A stretch of DNA of 64,000 nt from Symsagittifera roscoffensis (Eukaryota; Xenacoelomorpha; Acoela; Convolutidae). Positions 23,971 to 36,100 of the stretch are shown here, one piece after another. A program made the position numbers and the translations under genes. The stretch is from assembly GCF_963678635.1 (NCBI RefSeq), contig NC_087064.1, forward strand, positions 20,262,509-20,326,508, in the 5' to 3' direction. How positions within the stretch are numbered: the first letter of the stretch is position 1; every line of letters begins with the position of its first letter. The notes beneath the pieces are model-generated. The model was not told the origin of the DNA. It ran no database searches and saw only the letters and a program-made list of their open reading frames with translations.

Positions 23971-26090
23971 GAAAAAAAACTAAATTGATGTCAGAGGCGG
24001 TAGTCAAACATTCCGGCATGATTAAATATGATAACGTCTCTCACAAGCTTGCCTGTGTTATACAGCACAAAAAGACCTATATCTGTCTTTTTGGAGCGGT
24101 AGTTAGTAAGTTTCGCATTCCTGGAATTTGTCTCCATTATAACACATCGGAAGTAGAAAAAACGATATTTAGGATTCAAAAACTTTGAGCTCCAAAAATT
24201 GAAAATCTAATAGCTTAATATATTGTGAAACCTGTTTCCTACCTTAATCGGTAACATTACAACAGATCTTATTACCTGGCGTAGCTGACCGAATACTTTC
24301 TTTCTAAGTGGGATCAACTCGCAAATGCCGAGTTTTCCTGAACTACTCAGATAATTATCACTGTTGTAAAAACTCTGCACTAGTTTTTTTACAACGATTT
24401 TTCGCAACAAATTTCGTATCACAATTCAGAAGTAAGCAAGTGGTCGTATCATTGAAGCTTCTGTTTTTTAGTTTTTGATTGTACCTGGGAAAACATGAAT
24501 CGACTGGATGGAAATCATGTTTGTTCAAAAGGTTAAGTGAGTCATTGAAATTATCACTTATCAGATTTGAGCATTTTGGCAAATTTCAAGTTGTGTGGTT
24601 ATCTGTCCAAAAATTTTATTATTTTTTTAATTGATACTTTTTTTCAATAGAAGTTGAGATTGGTATTTGGAGGCTTGTTTATCAGAAAACCGGTTAACAT
24701 AAAAAGTAATTATGAGGCAACATAAGCTTCTTTTAAATCAGTTTTCCCGAAAAAAAAAACAGAATAATTTAAGAAATATTTCGAAACTTTTTCTTTCATT
24801 GATTGTATTTTGTCAACAGTATCATCATTAGCATATTTAGCGCCATAAAAGAGGCCAAATGCAACTCAATGGCAAGAAAAATCTATCAAAAATATCATTG
24901 GCAAGAAAAACATAGCCAATCGAAGATTGGAAAAGAGTAATAAACGCAAGTAAACATTAAAAAAACATTTAAAAAAACATAAAACTTTATTGAAAAAGTC
25001 GCAACTTTCGAATTTCAAAGAAAAAATAGATTTTTTTAAGCTCTTTAAATTTCTAGAACAATTTATGCTTGACGCTTTTTTGATAACATTAACCCAACTT
25101 GAGAAAACTGGATCAACAGGTAAAGTTTTTATTCCGCTGGAAATCTAAAAACTGAATTCCACTTTCGAAACTAGAAGTCGTTCACGAATTTTCGCGCCAT
25201 TTACATGTTCGTATTTGGAGAGTGCTATTTACGTCACTTTCAGCAGATGAATTTCAATTGAACTCAAAAAGTACGTCATACTTAAGTGCATCAATATTTT
25301 AAGACTTTTTCCTGAAAAAAAAAATCAGCAAGACCTATAAAAGAGTCTTCACCACGTTCATTACTTTTATAAAAACTTTTTTTTTCTAGATCTTTCTGTG
25401 AAGAACAATGCTATTTTGAGAGATTGTACAGACTTGTGCAATGCTTGATTAGTGCTTTTCCTTGAAAATATAGTCCGTAGCATCAGTTAGCGCATTTGCC
25501 TTCATGGTGGCGACCTTGCCATATCCCCCAGTATGCCGGATGGAGACATCCGAAACGAAAACCCGTCTTCCTCTTCAATACTGGTCGCCAAAATCTTTCC
25601 CGCACTGCTTTTTATGCAGATCTGGCAGACTAGCCTTAAAATTTTTGTAAACATGCCACAATACACTTATTTTGAGGGGAATGCAAGTCCAAAAAACGCT
25701 ATTTTTTATGGTCAGAATTAGGCAAAAAAATCTTATCGACAAACTTGAAATGACTGACATAAGAAAAATCAGCGCTGGTCATGCCTGGCTGCTTGAGATT
25801 CTTTTCCTTATTTTGTTTTGGGCTCATAATTAGAAGATAAAAATTCCTTGAAATGTTTTGAATTAGTGAAAACAAAAATTAGCACCAATAATTTTTTTTG
25901 CATGGAAATAAAAACAATTGATAAAACTCAGATCTTTGGAATAGCTACGACACCATTAATTTAATAAATATCAAATCAATAGAGATAAAATACCTAATTC
26001 TTCATTTGCGATCTTTCAAATAACTGTACATAAAATGAAATGATCTTCGAGCGTACGACCATTTTTTTCACGACTACGTGAACATCCCTG
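23971..26090. other. Intergenic, no supported gene
   Basis: AT-rich. Two short minus-strand frames (24422-24207 and 24582-24358) overlap and have no recognisable content. A less AT-rich patch at 25490-25640 could be a gene fragment but lacks a recognisable protein. Confidence 0.4.
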
Positions 26091-26093
26091 TTT

Positions 26094-27286
26094 TCACATT
26101 CTATTTTTATTTCGCCCTAAATTTTGAGCTTCGAGCCAAGCTCGAAATAAAACTATGTAGAACAAAACTGTTAAACTGTTGCTTGGAATTGTGGAAGGGG
26201 TGAAATTAATGCTATCTCCCCTTTCGATCAAAACATGTTCGGAGTCATCGCCCTTCTGTAGTTTTCCGACATAATAGGCGACACTGGCGTAAACTGTTGG
26301 CTGTCCATCTCCGCAGGGAGACTGTGCCGACCCATAGCTGGTTATTCCATAGACACATTTGGCTGATTTTTGATCCTCGTTCATAACCAACAACGGACCG
26401 CCTGAGTCGCCTGTAAAAAAAATTCGAGTATTTAACTACGAAAGGAAAGGGGGTTACAAATATAGCGTATGCTTAATCGTAATTGGAAATTGTCTTTGAT
26501 ACGTGTGTATATTGTTCATAAAATACCAAGAAGGGCCGTGCGCAGAAGTTTTCTAATGAGGGCGGTTTTTCGAAAAAATTTTAAAAGTTGATCGACATTT
26601 TTATTGGGCCGACCAATTGCATTTTCCGAGCTCTCCAAAAATACTATATGGACCGTTTTTCTCCAAAAATTTCTGTCCCTTAGGCAAATTTATGCAAAAC
26701 AAACAGGCTAAAAATGACGTTTTGAGCCTTTTTTTAAAAAAAAAACTGACCAAAACATTGTTTTTTTTTTCGGCGAGGGGGCCAAGGGAACATTTTTAAA
26801 AAATCCAACTTTGAGAGCAAACAGAATATTCCAGCTCCTCAGTTTATATTTAAAGAGAAATGTTCTTGAAAGTTGAAAGTTGTTCAGCAATTCATCAATT
26901 CTTGGGTAGCAGATTTAAAAAAAAATCAAAACTCAACTAACATAATCAGCAGCCAGTGTGAAAAGAGTCGTGAACGCAAGAAAACGGAAAAAATACTGCT
27001 TTTTGAAAAAACTTCAACTTTCGAATTTGAAAAATGCGCGTTTTTTGGCGCATTATCCCTGTATAAAAGTAACATTAGCGCCCAAAACGGCTTCACAAAT
27101 ATTGCCCTAAACGATTTTCTAACTACATCAAAAAAACTGAGATTCAAACTTAAGGAAACACTGTTGTTTTTTTTTCTGCAAAAAATAAACAATAATATGG
27201 AGTTTCAAAGCTATAGCAAAAACCTGAGCAGTTCAGGGTCCACTTTTCAGGAACCACGGACTGTACTGTTCAATGAATTTCAGAGC

Positions 27287-27317
<31 letters not shown>

Positions 27318-30300
27318 AAAAAAAAAAACTTTCAGCTAAACACACGTATATAATGTAATACTTATGCAGACACGGCACACTGATTTGATTTTCAACCTGG
27401 AACAACTGATTCAACGTGGAAACGTTTGTTTGCTGAATTTTTGCAAATTTTAAATTACATAATACTTTTTACCTTACAATTTTACGACGATAATCAAGCG
27501 CATATCTAGGAGTTTCAAAAGTTCGTTTTCCAAATTAATGCTCTCAATGCAACAAATTCTGTGTCGCACTTGTTGCAAAAAATTCTCTGTCGCACATGTT
27601 GCAAAATGTTCTGTCGCACTTGTTTGACCGTTAGTTTTTGGAAGGTTTTTGACTTTTCTCAAAAACTACCCTTCAAAAAATGAGACTTTGGGTTCAATCG
27701 AATTTACAGGTTGCGTGAACCCCTTCTGCATAAGCGGCTACGCCCTATTTTTTGTTAAGCAAAAAGTTATGATTCCCGGAAATGTCCAACTTTTGATTTG
27801 TTGAGGTTCTGAAAGCTCGCACCACCATGCAGTTGAAGCTAGTTAAAGAGATACGACTCACCCGGACAAGTGTCTCTGCCTCCCCCGTCCTGGGTGCAAA
27901 TGAGACTTCCTAGGGGAGTCTTGGACCCAAATGTCCTCTTGCAGTGCCCTTCTGTTATCTCTGTCTGGGCCACTTTCTAAACAAATTTTGGCAAACCCTT
28001 TTATGTGTTGTTCTTCTGCAAGAAGGAGAATTCCGGTAATCGATTGGTCGAAAAGCCCAATATAGCTTTCATGTTATTTTTAGCAAAAACTGTATTCGAA
28101 ATTTTAGTTTGCAATAATACATGCAAATAATATAGTCTATTGGACAAATATTTGTTTCTCATTCCAGTTGGAGCTCTTTCTAAATATTAGTTACCGAGTG
28201 ACATGTTCTTAACTTGATAGTAGATGCATAATTCTAGCACCTTTAAAAGAGTAAATTTCTGGTTAAGATAGTCATTAGTGAAACTTGCCTGCAATTTTTT
28301 AGGGTTGCTATCCTTAACCGAGTTAATCTTTCCCAGACCTATTGCCACCAGTTTGTGCTTCTTGTTTTGCTCTTCCATCGGACATGTTGCTAACTCCTGT
28401 CTGCTCTTATCGAATTTGATTGGATGTGCCAGTTCCAAAATGACTACATCGAAGCCCTCTAGCGGCTCACCTTGGTAGCTGCCAAAACGTCTGTAGTTCT
28501 TCAGCTGATGAGTTTGACTTGTACGTTTTTCGTCACTTTTGCTCAGCGTGAAATCTCCTGTGAAACACTATACTTTTAAAAGGTATATTACAGGTTAAAG
28601 TGTCTTAATTGAAGCTCACGGTTAGTCATTTTGCCGTGAGTGGAAGGAACAAACATAGCCAACTGACAGTTGGAGAAGAGCAATGAACGCTAGGAAAAAG
28701 AAAAAAAAACTGACTTGTTTTTTTGAAAAACTCTAATTTTCGAATCTTAAAGGAAAAACCCATGCCCTTAAAGCTCTTTGAATTTGAAACTCCGAGAATT
28801 GTCCTTTGTTCAACAAAAATAATGAACAAAATAATGACCGCCGCAGTCGCGCCAACGTGTTGCGAGCTTGCCAACAGAGGGTAGGACTTAATACGAAATT
28901 TAGAGCCGGTTATCACCGCGAAGCGCGGTTTTTTTCCCTCCATTACATGATTTTTCGGACTATTTTGTATTGGACTGGTTTATATGGGACTGTTTTGAAT
29001 ATGCACCAATTTTTCAATACCAGGCATTTCTGGCTGACTGGTTTTATCTATCAGCGCATTATGGACAAATTATACTGAATTTGAGAGGTGGCAAAACAGA
29101 TTTAATTGTTATCAAAGTCTCTCAATAATGCTTCGAACTTGATTTTTGCTTGCGGAAATTTTGCAAAAATTATGAGCGTCTTTTAGGCAAGGAAAAAATT
29201 ACGACAAAATTTTTAAGAAAATATAGTGGAAGAGTACGGTCCCTTTCTCGGCTTGAACTATACCATGATTGAAATTTGACCCTAAAGAGATGTGTTCTGA
29301 CCTGTTCTGAGTGTGATCTCATCTGCACTGGTCCACCTGGAGTTTTCTTCGTCGTACACACAATGTGCAGCAGTCAGCACCTCACCCTCACTGATAATAG
29401 TACCCCCACAAACCCTATGGTAAACTACATTATAATACATTTCACAAGATCAAAAAATTATAGTTTTTTTCAAAATCATTGTTAACAATCAAGCTCTATC
29501 AATTTTTTATAGCTTATTGAGATTCTCTAAACGAAGCGGAGAAAAACAATAAGAACATTGCAAGCTAACTAGTAAATTCTTTTAAGTTTATTTATAAAGT
29601 ACATGTATCAGTACTAAAAATCAGTACTTGTAGGCGATATTCTCACATCGAAATTTAAAATGTTTGTTTTTTGGATATGAACTCGCCTGGAAGAAAGGAA
29701 GACTCTAGCATAGTATGGAAACTCATTTTGTTTGGCATTTAAGCCCCCTGAAACACATAAATTACCCGTTTTTTTTTAAATTTAGGGCTTTCGCAACCAT
29801 AACAAGGATTATTGTAGCTGATCAAACTAGTTGAAGAAAAAAGTTGAAGGAAAATAGAAAGGAAAAAACTCAAAGATTAAAATTATCTTTTTTCTTTTTA
29901 ATGAGTGGGGATCGAATAATAATAAAAACATATGTAACACAAAAAAATTGAATGTGATCAAATAAACTATCATTTTAAAGCCCTCTCAGCCGTAATTGTG
30001 TTTCAACAGAATCTTTGAAAAATTGTATTGAAAACAGTGTCCAGGTTTTTCAATTTTTCTGATCAATGAGCACGGTCTTTTTTATTTTCAAATCCCGGTC
30101 TTTTTTATTTGAATTTATCGCAATTAGAGAAAACTGCTGAAAATGGTTGTTTGGTGATATATTATAATATGTGGTAATTTAAAGTTAAATAGCTGAATGG
30201 CTTTTTGTTATAATTTGTACAGTATTTAGAATTTATTTCAAAACCCAATTTTTTTGGCAAAATAAGTGCAAAATTTGAGTTTTGAACAGCCTTTCATTTG

Positions 30301-32820
30301 GCAGAGTACTGTAATTGGTACTACTATGATAGAGTGGTCCCTCGAAAAAGCAACTACGATAGACAGGTTCCGCATGTATTTCGCATGCTATAATTTTAAA
30401 ACTAATTTGTGTATAAATTATTCATTATTCAATCGCGCGAAATATAGTGATTCAAAAACTTTTTTTCATAAAAAGTGTAATCACTACAGTGTTTATATCA
30501 CAAAATATGCACGCTTCAACTAAATTTACGGTTGAAAAACCATATTTGGATTAATTTATTTGTCTTCAAAACTCAATTTTGACGTTTTTTTTTTATTTTC
30601 TACCTTGAAATGATGAAGGTGGGGAGATTTTACAAAGTATAACATAAAATTTGTTTCAAAATATAATCCGAAATCTTTCTGAATGGTGAAATCAGAAATG
30701 TCAAACGATTTAAGAGCTAAGAGCTCTAGGTGTCTAATTCTCAAGGGACCTTGTTGTTTTCAAGGGACCACTCATCATAGTAGTACCCTGTAAGTACAAA
30801 AAACTATCTTAGCCGCATGTACAAATGATTGAAAATGAAGTGACTAACTATATAATGCATTATAGTTCTCAATTTTAATACATGCACTATAAATAAAATA
30901 AAATTATCACCTATTGTAATATATCACCGGTTGTTTTTCTCATTTCCCTCAAAACTTTGAATTTCAAATCCGATTTGGATAAATGAAAAACATTTAACTC
31001 AAAAACGCAAAATAATTCCAACTGATCACTTCTGAGAATCAATGATGATAAATTAAAAAATTTTCACCTTAAAACAATCAAAAATTCCAAAACACTCCAA
31101 AATCGAGTTTTAGTTTTCTGATTTGCCAAAGGCGAGGTAGTTTGCAGAAGTTGCATGCAACTCGCGCAAAACTTCGAAAAATTTTCAATCTTTCTGGTGG
31201 TGTTTTTGAGTTTTCCGAATTTTCAAAAACACCACATATCATTGCTTGAGTCTCCAGAAGTTTAATAAACAAAATCAATAAAAAATATTCTACTTCGAGT
31301 TTTAAAATGAGATTTGAGGAGGAAAACGATTTATTCAGGATTTTTCCAGAACTGTGAGAAATATCTCAGTGTTTTCCAAAATTTTGTTATGCTCTCTTCA
31401 AGTCAACCACAACTACTAAAATAACAGAATCACCAAGTTGGTGGCGCCACTAGATAGAAAGATTAAGGGAAGAACGCGCAAAAACAAATGCCAACTCCGC
31501 CTGTTAACTTTCAAAGTTGCCAGCGCGCAAATAATTTGGGAAAATGGGATCTTAAAAAGCGCTTTGGTGGGAGCATGGTAAGTCAATTTGGTCAATCAAT
31601 ATTTTTTGTAATGTTTTCGAAAAATTTGTTTTCGGGGTTAATTTAAAAAACAGTTGAAAAAATTTGTAAAAAATCTTTCAGTAACAAATGGTAACAAGAC
31701 TGCTCGTATCAGGGCGAAGCCCTGAATATTCCGTCTGCCTTTTAAGGTTTATGGAGCAGCGATAACAAAAAAAATTTTATGTAATAAAATAAAAATAAAA
31801 ATTCAAATTTGAAAATTTTTATGAAAATCATCCCCCCACACGCCATATGAAGTACAAAAGGATAGATTTCGCTCCTTGTTACAAATCAATTATGGCAAGT
31901 AAGCTGCTCTCAACCAATTTGGAACGAGTTTTAATACGGATTAAATCTCCGTTTACACGTTAATAGAACGAAATATATCGTATATCGCGCGTTAATTGTC
32001 CCAAATTGGCCAAAATGGCAATATTTAAACCCCCATAACTTTACAAAAAACAATCACAGGTTAAATATCTTTTCTAATTTAAGCTCAGATCAACGATACT
32101 TTTTGAAAATTCCGTCAAAAATGGCTAGTTAAAAGTCGAAATTTGTCTGAAGAAAAAAAAACTCTCCCGAGCACAAATATTCCGTTACTTTCGTATCGAA
32201 AGTCGGAACAACTAGAATGAGACGAAGGAAAGGTTTCATACGCTGTTTCAAACAAGCTGTAAAGCCTTCACTGTCCGTTCAATTTCGGTGCTAGTTGGTA
32301 AAGGTAGTTTACTATATTTTCCTTGTAACAACCCGTCCTTGAGTACAATGTACTATTATTATTAAGGCTTAATCTTATTGCGGGGCTTTTAATATGCTTT
32401 TTTGTTCAAAATTTGTTCAGAACTTTGCTTGTGTTGAACAATTTTTGGACCGAATTAACATCCTCACCCAAAGCACTTTAGGGGAAGGATATTAACTTGG
32501 TTCTAAGTTGAAATTTTTCAGCCAATCAATTGATCATTGAACAGGCAGACAGTACTTGTAATTTGAATTGTGGGGAAGAGGGTTTAACGTGATATCAAAT
32601 GCTTTCCGTATCATAGTAAAGTATAAGTTAAACCTAATCTAAAAATTGTGCAGTAAGTCACTTGAGATAATAAAAATTGTAAATAACATTTCGCAACCAA
32701 CTTACCTGTGATTCTGTCGCCTGATGAAACGAATCGCATACTTCCATTTGTGACCCGATCTGATGACTCATAGTAATCAACACTGGCGTATTCTGATGAC
32801 GAAGATTCTTCACGCTGCAA
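26094..32820 (-). CDS. Trypsin-like serine protease domain A (six exons visible)
   Basis: Exons, in coding order: 32820-32706, 29747-29687, 29414-29302, 28557-28289, 27976-27862, 26410-26094. All junctions keep frame and give 329 residues plus an unseen N-terminus. Counting from the first visible residue, activation should occur after Arg36 (GDR before ITGG). The catalytic triad is His76 (LTAAHC), Asp133 (GFDVVILEL) and Ser227 (GDSGGP). Asp221, six residues before the Ser (RDTCPGDS), is the Asp189 of trypsin, so cleavage after Lys/Arg is expected. YGITSYGS and VYASVAYY complete the fold. A C-terminal tail with a short hydrophobic stretch (SLTVLFYIVLF) follows. Introns 2 and 4 have GC donors. 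No signal peptide exon was found; it may lie in the gap or upstream. Domain B lies just upstream on the same strand, and the first exon (SEYASVDYY) may be the end of that domain. Confidence 0.85.
28837..28945 (+). repeat. Short repeat, same as the head of the 1.15 kb array
   Basis: Matches 33892-33990 (shared ACGTGTTGCGAGCTTGCC and GAAATTTAGAGCCGGTTATC). It ends in a GC hairpin, here ACCGCGAAGCGCGGT, followed by a T run. It lies in an intron of protease domain A. Confidence 0.6.
30309..30795 (+). mobile_element. hAT-type MITE, 471 bp, with 8-bp target duplication
   Basis: Element 30317-30787. The ends are inverted repeats of about 31 bases beginning GGTACTACTATGAT and reading on into GAGTGGTCCCT; the 3' end matches apart from a few changes. 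Flanks CTGTAATT (30309-30316) and CTGTAAGT (30788-30795) agree in 7 of 8 bases, which fits an 8-bp target duplication of the hAT superfamily. There is no coding capacity. It lies in intron 1 of the visible exons of protease domain A. Confidence 0.75.
31694..32209 (+). repeat. Terminal-hairpin repeat, copy 1
   Basis: About 516 bases starting with a stem-loop TCAGGGCGAAGCCCTGA (7-bp stem, GAA loop) and ending with a longer stem-loop at 32180-32208 in which ACTTTCG pairs with CGAAAGT and TTCCG with CGGAA. Similar copies are at 38521-39046, 39875-40402 and, inverted, 56157-56688; an end fragment is at 43796-43840. No protein is encoded. Confidence 0.65.
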
Positions 32821-32968
32821 CTGTTTAGACGAGCACAGGTGAGCCAGCTGAATCAAAGGTAACTAAGGACTTATCTTATTTTCTGAAAGAAAATCAGTGA
32901 TAAATTTGACTACCCCAACCTAAAGTGCTGCTCTAGCAAATAATTTGATAATGCAAGCTTTTCATCTG

Positions 32969-33168
32969 NNNNNNNNNNNNNNNNNNNNNNNNNNNNNNNN
33001 NNNNNNNNNNNNNNNNNNNNNNNNNNNNNNNNNNNNNNNNNNNNNNNNNNNNNNNNNNNNNNNNNNNNNNNNNNNNNNNNNNNNNNNNNNNNNNNNNNNN
33101 NNNNNNNNNNNNNNNNNNNNNNNNNNNNNNNNNNNNNNNNNNNNNNNNNNNNNNNNNNNNNNNNNNNN
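32969..33168. other. Assembly gap of 200 N
   Basis: A run of 200 N. It removes most of the last core exon of protease domain B directly after GDSGGP, and any exon between domains B and A. The round size suggests a placeholder and not a measured length. Confidence 0.99.
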
Positions 33169-36100
33169 GAGGACCACCCGAGTCACCTGACACATAATAA
33201 GTTGACATAATTCTTTGTAAAAAATATAACTAACAATAAACTGAAAATCTACTCTAAATTGCTTATTTACTATTAAGTTAAAAATGTTTTCAAAATATAA
33301 CCAGAAAATGATCATCCATGCTTAGAATTATTTTTTCATCAAAAAGCTGCTTGAAATAATTGACCAAAAACATGTGATCAATATCTTCCACACATGCAGA
33401 GTAAGATAACTAGCGATTAATATGTTAACATCAGGTCAGTGTAATCAAATTTTGAACATGCCTTTGCAGGTGTCTCTTCCGCCTGTGTCTTGTGTGCAGA
33501 CGTAGCTCCCTTTTCGGAGCGGAATTGCCAGGGTAAGCTGTCTCACACATGACCGCATTCACCTCAGTCAACGCCACTTTCTGAAGAGGCGATGGTTTTA
33601 TAATACTTTGGCTTACAATCTCTCGAATTGATCATCGTTTTTTCTAGCTATTCAACACGCCACCTGATTATATGATGTATTATCTGACGGGTCTTTTTGC
33701 TTATACCCCCTAAAGGATGAAAATTGAAAATAAAAACTTTCGTTACAAAATCATTACGAGGCCAAACTTTGTATTTTGTGAAACGTAAGTGGATTCGACA
33801 ACAGACTGAAAACAGATTTGTCACGGAACGTAATGCGACAACTCACTACAAAAAGACAACTCGCATTGAAAGACAAACTTGCAATTTACTCACACGCCGC
33901 GGTCGCAACAACGTGTTGCGAGCTTGCCAGCAGAGGGTAGGACTTTATACGAAATTTAGAGCCGGTTATCGCCGCAAAGCGGCGAAGCGCGCGTAGCGCT
34001 CCCCACCAGTGACCCTAAACCGAGAATAACAAATTTCCAACTAGCTCCAAAAACTTGCGAATTGTCGCTTTCCTTAATCTTTGCGAGTTGTCTTTTGTTG
34101 CGAGTTGTCGCAGGTACCGTTTCAGAATCCGCTAGCATTGCAATTTTTCTTTGATCTTCTTTGCTGTTTTGGATTCCACAGAACACATAGTTGAAACACT
34201 TTTTTGTTCGAAATCACTCCAAAACCTTCGAAATCACTCCAACAGAATTTTGCGGAATCCGGGACAGTTTTTTGAGTCCTCAGCCAAATAAGAATATATG
34301 ATGAAAAATTTAGTTACGATTTCCTGGAATCCGCAAACTTTAAGTGGAGCCTGCAAATTGGAAGAGGAATCCGCAAATTGTAAGCGGAATCCGCATAAAT
34401 TTGCGGAATCCACTTACTTTTGCGAAATTTGCTTACATTCGCGGAATTTAAAATGTAGCTGTAATGGTTCGATGCCGAATCTGCAACAAAACTAACGTGG
34501 CCACAAAATTTGTATCACAGGTATTTGTGCGCGGGATGGATCCACAATAATTTTAAAGTGGAATACACCTACGTTCTGAAACATGTTTAGAGATTTTTTT
34601 AGATTCCAAGTGACTTACAAACACGAAATTGAGCGCCTATTCAGTGCACAATCGTTAAACGGCGATTGAGCAAGCGATTGGACTCTTTATTTGTGAAATT
34701 TGTATGACGAAAATGGCAAAAAAAAAGGGAAATGGACCTGTGTGAGCCTCAATTAGAAAAAAACAGGGAAATGGACTTGTGGTGAGCCTAAATAAGATCT
34801 TAGTATTATTGTTCCAGTTTTGTATGTAAAAGCTTTTGACTTCGACTTTTCAATATTTACGATCTGGCGTCACTTAAAAATAGATTACTTGGTGGGGAAA
34901 GCTCGTGGGAAGAGTGACAAACCTCCGGCAATAAAAAGTTTCAGTTCCATTACCATTAAAAGGGCACCACATCATACCCTGACCTAAATACTGGTTGTGA
35001 AAAATAGCTAAAATGGATGTACTTAACAGTTAATAACTTTCAAGAAAGAGCGGTAATTGTTAAGCAAATCCAAACAAGACTGCTTTTTTGCAGATACAAG
35101 ATACGAAATTTAGACCCGGTTATCGCCGCAAAGCGGCGAAGTGCGCGTAGTGCTCCCACAAGTGACCCTAAACCGAGAATAACAAATTTCCAACTAGCTC
35201 CAAAAACTTGCGAGTTGTCGCTTTCCTTAATCTTTGCGAGTTGTCTTTTGTTGCGAGTTGTCGCGGTACCGCTTCAGAATCCGCTAGCATTGCAATTTTT
35301 CTTTGATCTTCTTTGCTGTTTTGGATTCCACAAACACATAGTTGAAACACTGTTTTGTTCGAAATCACTCCAAAACCTTCGAAGTCACTCCAAGACAATT
35401 TTGCGGAATCCGGGACAGTTTTTTGAGTCCTCAGCCAAATAAGAATATATGAAAAAAATTTAGTTACGATTTCCTGGAATCCGCAAACTTTAATTGGAGC
35501 CTGCAAATTGGAAGAGGAATCCGCAAATTGTAAGCGGAATCCGCATAAATTTGCGGAATCCACTTACTTTTGCGAAATTCGCTTACATTCGCGGAATTTA
35601 AAATGTAGCTGTAATGGTTCGCTGCCGAATCTGCAACAAAACTAACGTGGCCACAAAATTTGTATCACAGGTATTTGTGCGCGGGATGGATCCACAATAA
35701 TTTTAAAGTGGAATACACCTACGTTCTGAAACATGTTTAGAGATTTTTTTAGATTCCAGTGACCTACAAACACGGAATTGAGCGCCTATTCAGTGCAAAA
35801 TCGTTAAACGGCGATTGAGCAAGCAATTGGACTCTTTATTTGTGAAATTTGTATGACGAAAATGGCAAAAAAACAGGGAAATGGACTTGTGTGAGCCTCA
35901 ATTAGAAAAAAAACAGGGAAATGGACTTGTGTGAGCCTAAATAAGATCTTAGTATTATTGTTCCAGTTTTGTATGAAAAAGCTTTTGACTTCGACTTTTC
36001 AATATTTACGATCTGACGTCACTTAAAAATAGATTACTTGGTGGGGAAAGCTCGTGGGAAGAGTGACAAACCTCCGGCAATAAAAAGTTTCAGTTCCATT

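Noticed and set aside
25490-25720. Gene fragment in a less AT-rich patch
   Set aside because: The frames are short, no splice sites with conserved phase and no recognisable protein.
31694-32209. Helitron identity of the terminal-hairpin repeat
   Set aside because: A stem-loop lies near one end, but I see no TC start and no CTRR end at the other side, and there is a second stem-loop.
32933-33315. Open frames across the N gap
   Set aside because: They consist mostly of unknown residues; only the GDSGGP edge is real exon.
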